DNA of 64,000 bases from Nitzschia sp. DOCU1 (Eukaryota > Bacillariophyta > Bacillariophyceae > Bacillariales > Bacillariaceae): assembly GCA_951394045.1 (NCBI GenBank), contig OX595987.1:372001-436000 (forward strand), read 5' to 3'. The notes beneath the pieces were generated by a model that ran no database searches, was not told where the DNA came from, and worked only from the letters and a program-made list of their open reading frames with translations. The position numbers and the translations under genes were made by a program. This document shows, piece after piece, positions 40,020 through 50,515 of the stretch; within the stretch, counting starts at the first letter, position 1; each line of letters begins with the position of its first letter.

Positions 40020-40903
40020 ATGACATCATGGGTTTGGATGAAAGGTGTGGATAGGGCGATTGCCGACCCTATTGATCCCGTAGTGCCAGAAGACGTGCGC
40101 CCGTCTGTTAAGGCGTTGGTCCTAGAACACCGCGAGAAGATTGACAAGATCAAGGCGAGGTTAGAAGGAAACGCTTTGTATGATGCAAACAAGCATGATG
40201 ACCTTTGGATCTTGCGGTTCTGGCTATCCCATAAGAAAACGAAGAGAGCAGTGGCCGCCGCGGAACACACTTTGGGTTTCCGCGAACGTTTCCAACTTGA
40301 CTCTAAAGATATCCGTGCCATTCCGCCTAACAAGGTGACGGAGGGCCCCGTGGCCAAATATTGGACGAAACGATGGAAAGGTAGCGAACTCGTCTGTGCC
40401 CTACCTGACAAGAAGCGTAGTGCGCTGATGTTTATTAACTTCACGGGGCAAGACCTTCTGCATCGAAACTGGACGAAGAAATCTGGCTCGAAGCCTATGT
40501 CTACTGCAGCGAATGGACTCACCAATGGTTGGACTACGTCACCCGAACAACTGGGCGCCTTACCAAATCGATCCGCTTCATTGATTTCAATGGCGTCAGC
40601 CTCTCCAAGCATATTGACAGTGCCTCGAACCAGCGTGACGCAAAAATTATGAATTACATGGAAGATTGCTATCCCCAGCTTCTAGAGACCATGTTCGTTT
40701 GTAGAACACCCTCGTGGATCCATCTCCTCTGGGCACTCTTTCGACCGCTACTACCGCAAAGACTTATCAACAAGATCGACGTCATTGACCCGGAACGAAA
40801 TGAAGAAGAGAGATCACGAGTCTTGAAATACATATCCAGGAAAGACTTGCCTGCTGTATACGGAGGTGAGAATGAGGTTCCACCTAAGGACTGGGAACTC
40901 TAG
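40020..40903 (+). pseudogene. CRAL-TRIO domain protein, tandem copy B, single frameshift
   Basis: The frame starts at ATG 40020 with MTSWVWMKG and follows copy A closely up to MFINFTGQD (about residue 145). At 40452-40456 the reading frame shifts: the conserved continuation (LDEEIWLEAYVYCSEWTHQW, then SIRFIDFNGVSLSK, CYPQLLETMFVC and YGGENEVPP) lies in another frame and runs to the stop at 40903. One extra base at GACC would restore the match to copy A, so a 1-nt deletion is the simplest reading. Every other part is intact, conserved and unsaturated with changes. It is therefore either a very young pseudogene or a working gene with a base-call error. If intact it would encode a protein of about 294 residues, like copy A. 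Confidence 0.8.
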
Positions 40904-41359
40904 TAGGAGTAGGAGCACTCGCACTATAGTAGATCTGCGTTGTCACTTTTGACCACGAGAGCAATTGCCTACCTGTACGCGTGGCGCTACTGCTATCGTC
41001 GTTCTAGTAGTTCAGGATTCTATGGCCCTCTACAGTGTTGTTCAAGTTATATTCACTTCGAAATAACGAGTGAAACCTAAAATTGCTTTCAAATGTAAAA
41101 CTTTCAGGCACGTTGAACGGTCAGGTTCACAGGGTTGGTCTATTTGATTGACGTCCGCGGCTTTTGAAGCTGCGAAGTCCTCGCGTGCCACCATTGCCGT
41201 AGCATGCTGTAACGAAATGGATTTACATCGGTTGCTTTGCGAAGTTGCTGTGTCCGGCTTCGGTGCCGCTTATGATAGCACGATAGTGGTACTATTGCAA
41301 TTTCATTACTGCGTGCAACTACGTCTGTGTATGTAGCCGACCAATTCCAATGTCGGCGG
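40904..41359. other. Convergent 3' spacer
   Basis: This 456-bp region lies between copy B and the arrestin-fold gene. Overlapping 62- and 78-codon frames at 41140-41376 have no features. Nothing is called. Confidence 0.35.
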
Positions 41360-42346
41360 TCATAAATCTCCAGCAAAGGTAGTGGTGATTATTTGCACTG
41401 GGATCGGCTTCGTCGTCGCCAAGACAGTCTTGGGTGCATTTCGCCTGACCACATAGACAGTCATTTCATGGGATACTTTCAACAACGCGCTGGGATCATA
41501 ATCATAAGAGCGCCTGACGTTTTTGGGCAGCGTCTGAAGATTCGCCATGATATCCCAACATTCCCTGCTCCTGGCAACTCGTCCTTTCGCTTTCCACGTT
41601 CGCCGTTCTACTAATCGAATCATCCACATGTTGTCGGGATGTGAAAATATTCCGAACCAGTCTTGGACAAATATTTTGACCTGCTGACCAGGCACCAAAT
41701 TAAGAGATTCGGGGCTTGGTTGTAAGACGATGTATCGATCTTCGGCCAGCGACTCTTCCATATCGGCTCCTGCAGACAGCCCACAAGCAAAGATTGCCTT
41801 GAAGAAGACATCGGCTTTGGACTTTATACACAGCGAGATAGCCTGATCAATCGGAACGCTTACTTCTTCGTTCGTCAAAACAACAAGATTGTGCGCAACT
41901 TGCGTCTTGGAACTGTTGCCGTACATGGTTGCCAAGACGTGATATTTGATTTGAAATTGCGATGGTAACGTAGGATTCGAGCCTTTTAATATGAATCGCA
42001 TGGCTCCTGGTAATGTTTCAGGAAGAAAGAACTTGAATCGCTGAGGCTTGGAACACTCCAGTAGCATCTCTTGTTTCACTATTGTTCGTGTGTCGGTGGT
42101 ATTTCTCCGCAATTCTTCAATCCCCATTTCGTCATCTTCATGATTTTGAAGCGCAACAGTTGAATATTCGATTCCCTCTAATAACAAATGCACCGACTTG
42201 ATCGCCGTCCTCCCCAATACTCGGACGAACCCCGTCACTTCCGACCCCAAATAGACTTGATCTTGATCCAATTTCAATTCAATAACATCCTTTGGAGGAT
42301 TTATCCCCGCATATCCCGATATAGTTCTGACGGCTGCTCTCGTCAT
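41360..42346 (-). CDS. Arrestin-fold protein
   Basis: The first ATG is at 42346, giving 328 residues (the frame is open back to 42382 without an ATG). The N-terminal half has the strand pattern of arrestin domains: IELKLDQDQVYLGSEVTGFVRV, then IKSVHLLLEGIEYS, and the block RFKFFLPETLPGAMRFI followed by FQIKYHVLATM. This matches arrestin/VPS26-like proteins, in which a sandwich domain binds cargo or receptors. The C-terminal half (DRYIVLQPSPESLNLVPGQQVKIFV, then WKAKGRVARS) could be the second arrestin-like sandwich. No PPxY motif for ubiquitin ligase recruitment is seen. A role in membrane protein trafficking is inferred from the fold. Confidence 0.7.
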   Translation of the reverse strand: MTRAAVRTISGYAGINPPKDVIELKLDQDQVYLGSEVTGFVRVLGRTAIKSVHLLLEGIEYSTVALQNHEDDEMGIEELRRNTTDTRTIVKQEMLLECSKPQRFKFFLPETLPGAMRFILKGSNPTLPSQFQIKYHVLATMYGNSSKTQVAHNLVVLTNEEVSVPIDQAISLCIKSKADVFFKAIFACGLSAGADMEESLAEDRYIVLQPSPESLNLVPGQQVKIFVQDWFGIFSHPDNMWMIRLVERRTWKAKGRVARSRECWDIMANLQTLPKNVRRSYDYDPSALLKVSHEMTVYVVRRNAPKTVLATTKPIPVQIITTTFAGDL

Positions 42347-42893
42347 TCTCGAAGTGAGGTGTTGAGTTATTGAATCTCGCACTGGTTGCTATTTTGGTTT
42401 TCTGGTTCGTTCATTGCCATCGCCCTCATTTTTCTTCTACAAAATACAGACCATGTGTGAAGGAAGAAAAAGGGAACGTTGACAATAACGGCTCGACCGG
42501 CGTCACAGATGCACATGAAAGCCGCGCCCTCCAAAGAATGGCCGACCTGGTGACTCCTTTGAGTCGACTTTTTCAAAATCAGAAGATGGGGACGCTCTTT
42601 TGTGTCGGCAGAACATCACACACAGCAAGCATTCCCCCTGAGAACCCACCCCCGAATCTTTGACCGCGAGGTTGACAGCCCTTCTTCAGATATCCCAGCT
42701 GACGTTCTTACCTCTCATTGTTCGTATCGGAAGTTGTTGATGGGTAATGGCTCCGTCCATTTGCTCTAGCTATATTGTAACGGGGAACTCTATTATCGGC
42801 GCTGGAATAAGATAATCGTGGTCTGAAGCGGAAAAGGAGTTGTTTGCTTCAATCTTTGGCGGAATCGTCGGAGGGACAAAGGCAAAACCAAGC
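42347..42893. promoter_or_regulatory. Divergent region between arrestin-fold gene and PAN3
   Basis: This 547-bp interval lies between divergent genes. A frame at 42370-42663 lacks an ATG and is not supported. In-frame sequence before the PAN3 ATG remains open for about 60 bp (to a TAA at 42813), so an upstream PAN3 exon cannot be excluded. Confidence 0.35.
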
Positions 42894-44646
42894 ATGGACA
42901 ACCTGACTGAAGGTTTCGGTGGGCTGTCCACGGCTGCTCGAGAGTGGACGCCCGGAGGTGCTTCGACGCGGGGCTCGAGCGCTGGGACTAACACGTGGCA
43001 AGCCGATTCCGAGCTGAATGCTTCTACAGTTAAGGAATTCGTCCCTGGCAAGGGTTGGAGTGCTAGTGGCGCAGGGGTGGCACCGCAAGCATCTCAAGGT
43101 GAGTGTGGCGGAGGCACCGCGACTCTGAGAAAATCGTATTGCCTTTTGATCTAAGACCCGAGCTACGCACTCCATGAGAAGGGGCGTCGGCAAATCCATA
43201 TGTCGAGCAACCGTACGAAGAGGAAGAAGAAGCCGAGGGAGAAGAGCCCGCATTTCCCTCGACGATTCCTTCGGGGCCATCCCCACCGCCATTTCGAAGT
43301 TTGCATTCCCTGGGCATGTCGGATGATCTTTGGAGACAGCACCGGCAATGGCAGTTGGAGGGTATTCGCCAATTAGAACCTGCTGATCCACGGCACAAGG
43401 CGATTCCAGCTCCCTACTGCAATGCCTGGCCTTTAGACTATGAGCAAGCACAGAGGTCATCTTTTGGGTATCCTTGCGCTACTTTCCAGGTGGCATCACG
43501 AGAAGACGGGAATCTTTACTGTTTACGTCGATTTGATAGCATTAAGTCGGTCAACCCAAAGATTGCAGCAGCTGTGACGGATCAGTGGGCAGGTTTTGAG
43601 CACCCGAATATCGTAACGTTGCATACAGCCTTTGTGGCGCAGCGCGCCGTCTTTTTTGTGCATCAATACATCCCAGGCGTGGTGCGCCTACGCGATCGAC
43701 TCGTTGGTCAACCCGTGACAGAGGCAGTGCTATGGAGTGCGATTTGTCAATGGACGAGCGTTATTCGTCGTGTCCATCAGGCTCGTCTGGCCGTGAGGAC
43801 CTTGGATGCCCGACATGTCCTGCTACAGATGGATTCCTTACGGGTGCGGTGGTATGTCAACTGTGTGGGTGTCGCAGACGCTTTGGAATGGGAAGCTCGG
43901 AAGTCATTGGAAGCACTGCAATTGGAAGATATTCGTCAACTGGGTCGGTTGATTTTGAGTCTGGCGACGGGCACAGAGATTACTGCGAGTACGGATTCAA
44001 CGACCCTGGGCAACTGTGACCGCTTTTGTCTGCAAACGTATTCGCGGGAGCTTCACAATCTCACTATGACGCTAATTCGAAGCCAAACCCCGCCGAATAT
44101 TCTAGATGTTTGTCGCGCTTTGACAGGTCGAGTCTGGGACGAATGGGAGCATACATCTATGGGCCTCCATCGGGTGGAGCGTGCGTTGGGGGCGGAATTT
44201 GAATCGGGACGGATGATGCGCTTGCTACTCAAGCTTGGGTTTGTCAATGAAAGACCAGAATTCGGTCCGAATCGACGCTGGGCGCAGTCAGGGGATTGCT
44301 ACATTCTGACCTTGTTTCGAGACTACGGTGAGTTTGTTGGTGTCGCTCGTGGCTATCCACAGGTGTGTCTCACTGTCGAATGGACTCTTGTTCCATTCAT
44401 GTACGATGTGATGATATAGTCTTTCATCAAGCGGATGGGGCTGGAAATCCTGTCATGGATATGGGGCATGTCATAGTGTCTCTCAACAAGCTGGATGCAG
44501 CTGACGAGGAAAAGATCGTTCTCTCTTCACGGGATGGCAAGTCCCTTATGGTTGTCAGTTATGCCGACGTAGCACGTTGCCTCGATTCAGCCTATCACGA
44601 GCTTTGTTCAGGGTCAGTACCACCCCCAGTCGCCCAGCCCTATTGA
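42894..44646 (+). CDS. PAN3: PAN2-PAN3 deadenylase subunit PAN3
   Basis: Exons 42894-43098, 43182-44327 and 44420-44646 are joined by 83- and 92-bp introns to give about 525 residues. The N-terminal exon has a PAM2-type motif (ELNASTVKEFVPGKGWS, about 40-56) for binding poly(A)-binding protein. Exon 2 begins with an acidic stretch and encodes the pseudokinase: SSFGYPCATFQVA, YCLRRFDSI, FEHPNIVTLHTAF, then LEDIRQLGRLILSLA. The C-terminal knob is FESGRMMRLLLKLGFVNERPEF, then GDCYILTLFRDY, continued across the second intron as VFHQADGAGNPV and HVIVSLNKLDAADEEKIVLSSRDG. These blocks are diagnostic of PAN3. The first acceptor is a tandem site (GAGAAG), so one residue may vary. PAN3 recruits the PAN2 nuclease to mRNA poly(A) tails. 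Confidence 0.92.
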
Positions 44647-44766
44647 AATCAGTCAGCAAGTCCTCTAGCACTAGCGATAGGCTGCCTGGAAAAGAGGAGA
44701 CACTACTAAACGCTAGAACCAAGATAAATGAAGCAAAGAAATCAAATTCCGCCGTAAAGTTGTTTT

Positions 44767-45684
44767 CTAGAATGTGTTCACCGGTGCTGATCTATTCTTT
44801 TCCATTTCAAGAAGAGCAGACATGGTATGTTGGAGTGACGGGCTTATGGAGCGATACGATGGACTGCTGCCACATGCTTCTTTTTCTGGATAGATCGAAC
44901 CCTGTCCTTTTTCCAGGTCTTCCAATCTGAGATGTAGCTCGATATTTTCCTGTTGTAATCTCATTATCACCGTTTGATAAGTGGCGATCTCGTCTTTAAA
45001 CGTCGTTTCTATCTTCTTGATTTTGTTCTCGAGCATAACAATGGTTTCCTTGAGACCCTGATTGGAACGCCGCAACGCTTGAAGCGTGTCTTTAGTGTTT
45101 TCCTCCACTTGCTGGCTCTTGAGCATTTCCTCCATTTCATCGTCTGAAGGATCTAGAAGGACTTCGTTCTCGTCCCCACCAAATATAGCGGTCAACCAGC
45201 TCTTTCGTTGTTTCCGCTTGAGAACGTTTTGAATAATAATACCTTGCGGAGAGTCAAACGACTTCCAGCCTGCTCTTGCCTTTGCGCGCCGGTAAAGCTC
45301 AAGTTGCGTTTCAGCAGACTTTTTCCGTCTCTCCCGTTTGGTAGACTTGCTAACATTAGATGCGTTTGCTTCACCAACGTTCATCTTCTGATTAAGTTCT
45401 GCGAGTAGGTGTTGTATTGACAGAATGTCGGCTTGATCAGCCCGTTCAACCTTTTGTTGGAAGTCGTCGAGGCGCGACAGTAATCGCTCAAGGTCTTGAC
45501 TGAGGTTGTCGTTAGCCGCAAGATCAGCATTATCAGAAGCTTCAACTTTTCTTTGGAATGAGTCCAATTCATCCAGAATTTGCCTAAGTTCGTATTCCAG
45601 GCGGATGCTTTGTTCACGCTTCAGGCCGGCCATTGCCGGAATCGACGGTAAACTCGATGGTGGTGACGGAATCGTAGTCGTCAT
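44767..45684 (-). CDS. Coiled-coil protein of unknown function
   Basis: From ATG 45684 the product is 305 residues, dominated by heptad-like segments. These are LEYELRQILDELDSFQRKVEA and LERLLSRLDDFQQKVERA (an internal repeat), then TLQALRRSNQGLKETIVMLENKIKKIETTFK and VIMRLQQENIELHLRLEDLEK. Between the coils is a basic region (STKRERRKKSAETQLELYRRAKARAGW) and a moderately conserved-looking segment (KSWLTAIFGGDENEVLLD). No known family is recognised. The same frame is open upstream to 46158 with further Met codons, so a longer N-terminus (up to 463 residues) is possible; that part looks less like coding. Likely a structural or scaffold protein. Confidence 0.65.
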   Translation of the reverse strand: MTTTIPSPPSSLPSIPAMAGLKREQSIRLEYELRQILDELDSFQRKVEASDNADLAANDNLSQDLERLLSRLDDFQQKVERADQADILSIQHLLAELNQKMNVGEANASNVSKSTKRERRKKSAETQLELYRRAKARAGWKSFDSPQGIIIQNVLKRKQRKSWLTAIFGGDENEVLLDPSDDEMEEMLKSQQVEENTKDTLQALRRSNQGLKETIVMLENKIKKIETTFKDEIATYQTVIMRLQQENIELHLRLEDLEKGQGSIYPEKEACGSSPSYRSISPSLQHTMSALLEMEKNRSAPVNTF

Positions 45685-46381
45685 GGTACTTTGATAAGAG
45701 AGTAGATAATACTGACACGAAGTAATTGATGATGAGTCGTACGTAGGAAATGACAATGACACAACTGGCCGACAGCGAAGGAACTCGTCGAATGCCAACG
45801 TTCTGTTTTCGAGCTGATCGCATGCTTCGTTCGCTTCGGCTTGAAAAGAATTTAGCGGTTCCAAAGTGCGCGTAAACGTCTCGCGTCCGGGATTAACTTT
45901 TGAATCATGAATAATTGCAATCAAATTAGTCAAACTTGGAATCATTTTTTGGGCGCGATGATGTTTTCGCTCGATGCTATCACGGAAACGAAATCTCGGT
46001 CCGACCATGGACACCATTCTATAGATCATTACTTCATCCAAACATTGTATCTCAGTTATCTTTTTGGCACAGAGCTTTGAATACTTTTGATAGAGGCTTA
46101 TGCAAAAAAGATAACGGAGATATTCATTTTTGAGAAAGAAATGGTGACATTCGAACAATGCGGCACGTTGTGCGCCACCGTCGGTCGGCTGCCAAAACTC
46201 AATGGAGTATGGATGCCACCAGAGGCACTATAACGATGTGTGATAGTAATAGCGAAGAAAGCGCCACGATCTTTGTCGCTTCAATTTCAACAAAACCACT
46301 ATTAGTATTGTAACAAAGGGTCTACTTGCGAATGAATTTCAACTCATGTATTACTTGATTAGTTTCCCTCTGTAGTACTAC

Positions 46382-46885
46382 TTAGAATGGAACAACCGCC
46401 TTGTCGATAATGATCTTGTGCGTGCCCATAGTTCCATGAACTACCATGGCACCTGGCAAGGCATCGACAATAAGCAATCCACAAGGCCTTGAGCGATGTA
46501 ATATCGACATGATCATAGGGAGAACTGACCTCGACTACTTCCATACCAAACAATCCTTTCTTCTCCACTTCATCCAACAAAGCCTCTCGTCACATCAGAT
46601 CTTCCGGTTTGTGCCATCCCGTTCCTGCTGGCACAAAGGCTTCTTCAATCGAATCAATATCATAACTCTTGCACACAGCATCACATCCCATACCAAATCC
46701 CATGCCATTTCGGCAATCTTTTCAGCATGAAAGTACAGTAGGGCGTAGTGTGCATGCGTTCATTCATGTCTTTTTCTTGAATATTTGCATGGCTGGAATC
46801 GACAAGACATCACCGGTATCGCACAAGGTCGTCATGGATATGTGTTGAATTTCTTGATGTGCAAAGCGAATACCGCACAACAGGT
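46382..46885 (-). pseudogene. Agmatinase/arginase-family (ureohydrolase) pseudogene
   Basis: Several ureohydrolase blocks lie in order on the minus strand but in different frames. GIRFAHQEIQHIS (near 46870) resembles the conserved G-x-R-F-x-P-x-x-I-R. LCDTGDVLSIPA follows, then SYDIDSIEEAFVP (near 46645), which matches the S-x-D-x-D metal-binding motif, then AGTGWHKPEDL. REALLDEVEKKGLFGMEVVEVSSPYD corresponds to G-x-[DE]-[IV]-VEV-x-P-x-YD. After a further frame change, GAMVVHGTMGTHKIIIDKAVVPF ends at TAA 46384-46382. An in-frame TGA sits at 46592-46590, and the His-containing metal motif (GGDHS) is not found. Intron-free decay is the simplest explanation. The ancestor would have hydrolysed agmatine or a related guanidino compound to urea. 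The spacer to 47604 may hold further 5' traces. Confidence 0.68.
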
Positions 46886-47604
46886 ACATCCTCCGTCAAG
46901 GGGCGCTCCACCACGGTAGCATCGTACCGGTAGTCGTCGACGTTAGTACTGTGTTTCTCTCAATCGTTGTGTCATGCTGGTGGATTGCTGTGACAACGGC
47001 GTCATTGCTCATAGCAATTGGTTGATTGTCACGGTGTTGTTTTTGTCCCTCGTGTTGTATCGTCTGTGACGGCATGTGCTTGACTAAATTCGCCACGAAA
47101 TCGTCGGTCGTTTCGTGGTTCGGATGGGTCATTTTTGTACCGTCTGGCTTGGTACGAAAATGAGACGTTTACACGGGGTTTGGAACCGCTAGAATTTGAC
47201 GCCATCAGCGGGAAAAAATGATGGGCCATCAAACAGAACTCCACATACCAGTACTGGTACGTCATCACTCACGAAGACGGGCGATTTCGAATTCCCCACC
47301 GACACAACAATGGCGAAGTTAAACGGGAATAGGCCCCGGACATTCTGGTTGACACGCATTGTTGGATCCTTAATATAGCCCCCATTACGTTGAACGAATA
47401 CATATAAGCCCTTTCCGATCCATTCGACTGCCCGACATCTGGCGGGATCCATCTGTCATCCGCCCGTCTATGTCGTCGCCTCCATCTCAATAGCTCTCGC
47501 TGTGGTAGATCGACCATGATATAGGCTTGCCACGAATTTACTGTGTAATCGCACCCTTACTGCCGTTACATTAAAGTCGTATCCCTTGCATCTCTTGACT
47601 GAAA
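46886..47604. other. Spacer with possible 5' traces of the ureohydrolase pseudogene
   Basis: An 87-codon minus-strand frame (47189-47452, ATG start) ends with PVLVCGVLFDGPSFFPADGV. This weakly resembles the V-x-G-V-P-F-D-G-G-T-x-x-R-P-G-A motif near the start of ureohydrolases. It lies 300 bp from the next recognisable block, so the link is tentative. The right end should hold the promoter of the CID protein gene at 47605. Confidence 0.3.
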
Positions 47605-48968
47605 ATGTCGTCGTGGGGCCCCAAACTCGAAAAGAAGCTCAAGGCGTTGGCGGACGTGGCATCGAAAGAGAGCATCCAAACCGTCGCGAATTGGGTCGGA
47701 TTCAATCGAAAGCACGCCGCGGCATTTGCCAAGACTTTGTGCGATTCCTTAGTGGGAACCACGTCCGAGACAAGGCAGTGGTTATACTGGCAAGTATTGA
47801 GCGAAATCCTTCTCGCTAGTCATGAGGATGCGGAAAAATGGGAAAAGGCTGCGGATCTGCGGACGACACTCGGAGAAGCGGCTGTCATCCCGGCACTGGA
47901 AGGCCTGGGCGCCAGAGCATTGACGGATAAAATCGAGGGATTGTGGAAGCAGTGGGATGATAACAATGTCTTTGGAGGGCCGACGCTTATTGGACAGATC
48001 CGTCGAGTTCTCTCGTCCGTTCGATCTTCTTCATCTTCGGCTCCGTCCAAGACGGATGCGGCGGCTCCCAGTGGTGAACCCGATAAAGCTTCGCCTCCGA
48101 AAGCAGAGCAAGCACCTGCTGGGGCCAAGGCCGAGACGAAGAATGTCAAGGATACTACTGGCGAAAAAGAAGACACTTCGGCAGCACGAAGAGGATCCTT
48201 GTCGTCGGCGGGATCAGCGAAGCATAATCGCAGAGGCTCGCTTTCGTCGCTCCCTGGAGTCGAAATCGACTACGATTTTGAAAGCAAGGTAAGTGCGCTA
48301 TTCGAGTGATTCCATGGCATTTCCCCTGGCGAAAATATGGCTTGGCTCACAATAATCCCGCTCCAATATTTTTCGTTCTCTGACTACAGAATATTCCGTT
48401 TGGTCCCGTAGACTCTCGCGAATTCCTGGATCCATGCCGGGCTGTGGCTACGTTACAAATTGCTCGTGATGTCCGCAACGATACACCCGTTCAACTCAAT
48501 AGCATGCTAGTTAATCTTCCCGAGGATATTGTCGAAAAGGCCAAGGCCATTGAAAAGGGCGAGGCGATGGTGGAAGATTTGGAAAAGTCCACAATTAGGG
48601 ACTATTCCATTCGGGTACCTTCGAAATTGTTGGAATTAGATCTCGAAGAACAGTATCAAACTATCAGGACTTTTCAAGAAATCATTGGAAAGCAGCAAAC
48701 GGCACGAGAACAGTTGATCTTTTTGTTGATCAAGTCGCGGTGTCAATTTGGATCGGAAGAGGCTGCCAAGCTATTCTTTGAGTTGAAGGAAACCAGTCAA
48801 CAACTCAAAAAGCGGAAGCAATTGCTGGTAGATGCTTTGGAGCTCGAAGGATTGGATGCTGAGATGGATAAGACGGATTTTGAAGAGTCTTTGAAGGATC
48901 TTCCGCCCCTGACATGGTACAATCCTGATGGCGCCGAAACGGATGCGAAACGACAGCGCGTAGACTAG
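47605..48968 (+). CDS. CID-domain protein, RPRD/Rtt103-like RNA polymerase II CTD binder
   Basis: Exons 47605-48288 and 48390-48968 join across a 101-bp GT-AG intron (phase 0) to give 420 residues. Residues ~1-140 form a helical CTD-interacting domain: IQTVANWVGFNRKHAAAFAKTL, LYWQVLSEILLASHE, VIPALEGLG, then KIEGLWKQWDDNNVFGGPTLIGQIRRVL. The last of these is the usual W-x-x-x-x-[IV]F ending. A Ser/Ala/Lys-rich linker with two RRGSLSS motifs follows. The second half (DYDFESKNIPFGPVDSREF across the junction, then LPEDIVEKAKAIEKGE and a coiled coil ending LKKRKQLLVDALELE) resembles the C-terminal region of RPRD-type regulators. It ends in a basic KRQRVD. It likely binds phosphorylated RNA polymerase II in the nucleus and influences elongation or termination. 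Confidence 0.82.
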
Positions 48969-49766
48969 GACGAAGGTAACGAAGATTCCGATATGCTACA
49001 AGAGAGACGGTAGTGAGCGATGGGTGGTCTCGTAACCGGAAATTACACCGTCTCGAAACGGGAGGCGATGCTTTCGCATGAGATTCGACGCCTTCTACAG
49101 TCACCGAACAGTGCAACGATATCACCGTGTGGCTCTTCTATGATGACGAAAGTCACGAGATCATGTAGCGACTAGACGCAATTTCGCCATTTGGGGACGA
49201 TTCTCGATGTTAAAAAAGCAAGGAATTCGGACAATGAGTCGCCAATGATTTATAGTCTACCATTGAAACTCTGTATCAAACTAATTGCTTGTAGCAGACA
49301 GGCTAGCTAGAGATGCTAAAGGATTTGGGCTTACCACTACTCGCAGTGGAAAAGCCGCTGGCAGTAGGGTGCCTCAACTACGGTGGGGGCATGTCAAAGA
49401 ACCAAGGGCCGAGTGGAGACGAGCAAAGGAGTAGTCTCTCTCATTCGTATTGGTCGATATTTCTGCACACTTTTTCATCCCCCGAATCGGGTTGACTTCG
49501 ATTCACCCCACTTTTTTCTCAGAGGGAGGACGATGACGCAAGTCGCAAAGCTGTATCACACGTTTTACGATTCGCTCGTCGTGTCTCGTCGTCCTTGGAT
49601 CATCCGAAAGCTTCAGCAAGTGAACTCGTAGGTAGCTAATGGAGGCTCAACACGTCAATCAAACGACGAAGCATCGAAGAGACATTTAAAGACAACATCG
49701 TTTTGCTCTCCCTTTATCCCTTATCCGTTTGTTCTCTACCGCATCTTATCGACGATCATCAGCACC
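48969..49766. other. Spacer upstream of rubredoxin gene
   Basis: This 798-bp region has no supported gene. Frames at 49313-49631 are short and unremarkable. The promoter of the rubredoxin gene should be in the right half. Confidence 0.35.
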
Positions 49767-50355
49767 ATGAAGTCTTTCCTTGTTTCCTTGATTGTGGCAA
49801 TCATGTACCTTGCCGGGTCATCTCAGGCATTCTCCGTACGACCAGCTGTCCCGTCCACACTATCGGCCACTACCACCACCAGCTTGAATGTATACGGCAA
49901 CCGAAAAACCAAGGACCAAAAAACCGAGGAAGATTCGAAGTTCTGGCAAGGAGAATGGGTGTGCAAGGACTGCGGATACATCTACAATCGGGTACGAAAG
50001 ATATGGTGTAGCATCTGGCGAATTTAGGCGTCAGTGCATTTATTGTCCTTCGCTGCTCATACAATGTCTCACAATATCTTTGCTTGTCGTTTGCACTACG
50101 AACATTCTGCCTTTCCGTTTTTGTACTGCTTTCCTGTCGAAATTGCAGGCTGAATGCGCGGGAATGTATTTCGAAGAACAAGGACCAGGATTCCGTTGTC
50201 CGCAGTGCTCTGGACCCCGTCGTCGTTATGCCAAGAAGGTCGGGGATCGCGTTGGAACTACTTTGGACGGAGGTGACGCTCCCATTCTTCTATTTTCTTT
50301 CGGTGGAGTTGCGCTGACGATCGCTTTTGGTATCTGGGCCGTGAACAACTTGTAA
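49767..50355 (+). CDS. Plastid-targeted membrane-anchored rubredoxin
   Basis: Exons 49767-49991 and 50149-50355 are joined by a 157-bp GT-AG intron (phase 0) to give 143 residues. Residues 1-21 form a signal peptide with A21|F22 (SSQA|FSV), and a Ser/Thr-rich transit-like stretch follows. The iron site has C66-x-x-C69 (WVCKDCGYIY) in exon 1 and C92-x-x-C95 (FRCPQCSGPRRRY) in exon 2, so the intron splits the metal site. The loop between the pairs is shorter than in classical rubredoxins and contains an extra Cys78. A transmembrane helix (about 118-139) ends the protein. This layout matches the membrane-bound rubredoxin of cyanobacteria and plastids (RubA/RBD1), which is needed for photosystem assembly; electron transfer in or at the thylakoid is inferred. 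Confidence 0.87.
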
Positions 50356-50515
50356 AGTGACAACCATTGAAAATCTCGCCGTTTCCTCGTCGGCGTGACG
50401 TCTAGCCTACCTATCCAAAGTCAACTTCATCATTTCGCTAGAAGAACGTTCTAAAGATCGCGTTGCAAAAAGCTAGTCCCCTAGTGGTTCAATTCTTAGT
50501 CTGTCCAAAAGGATT

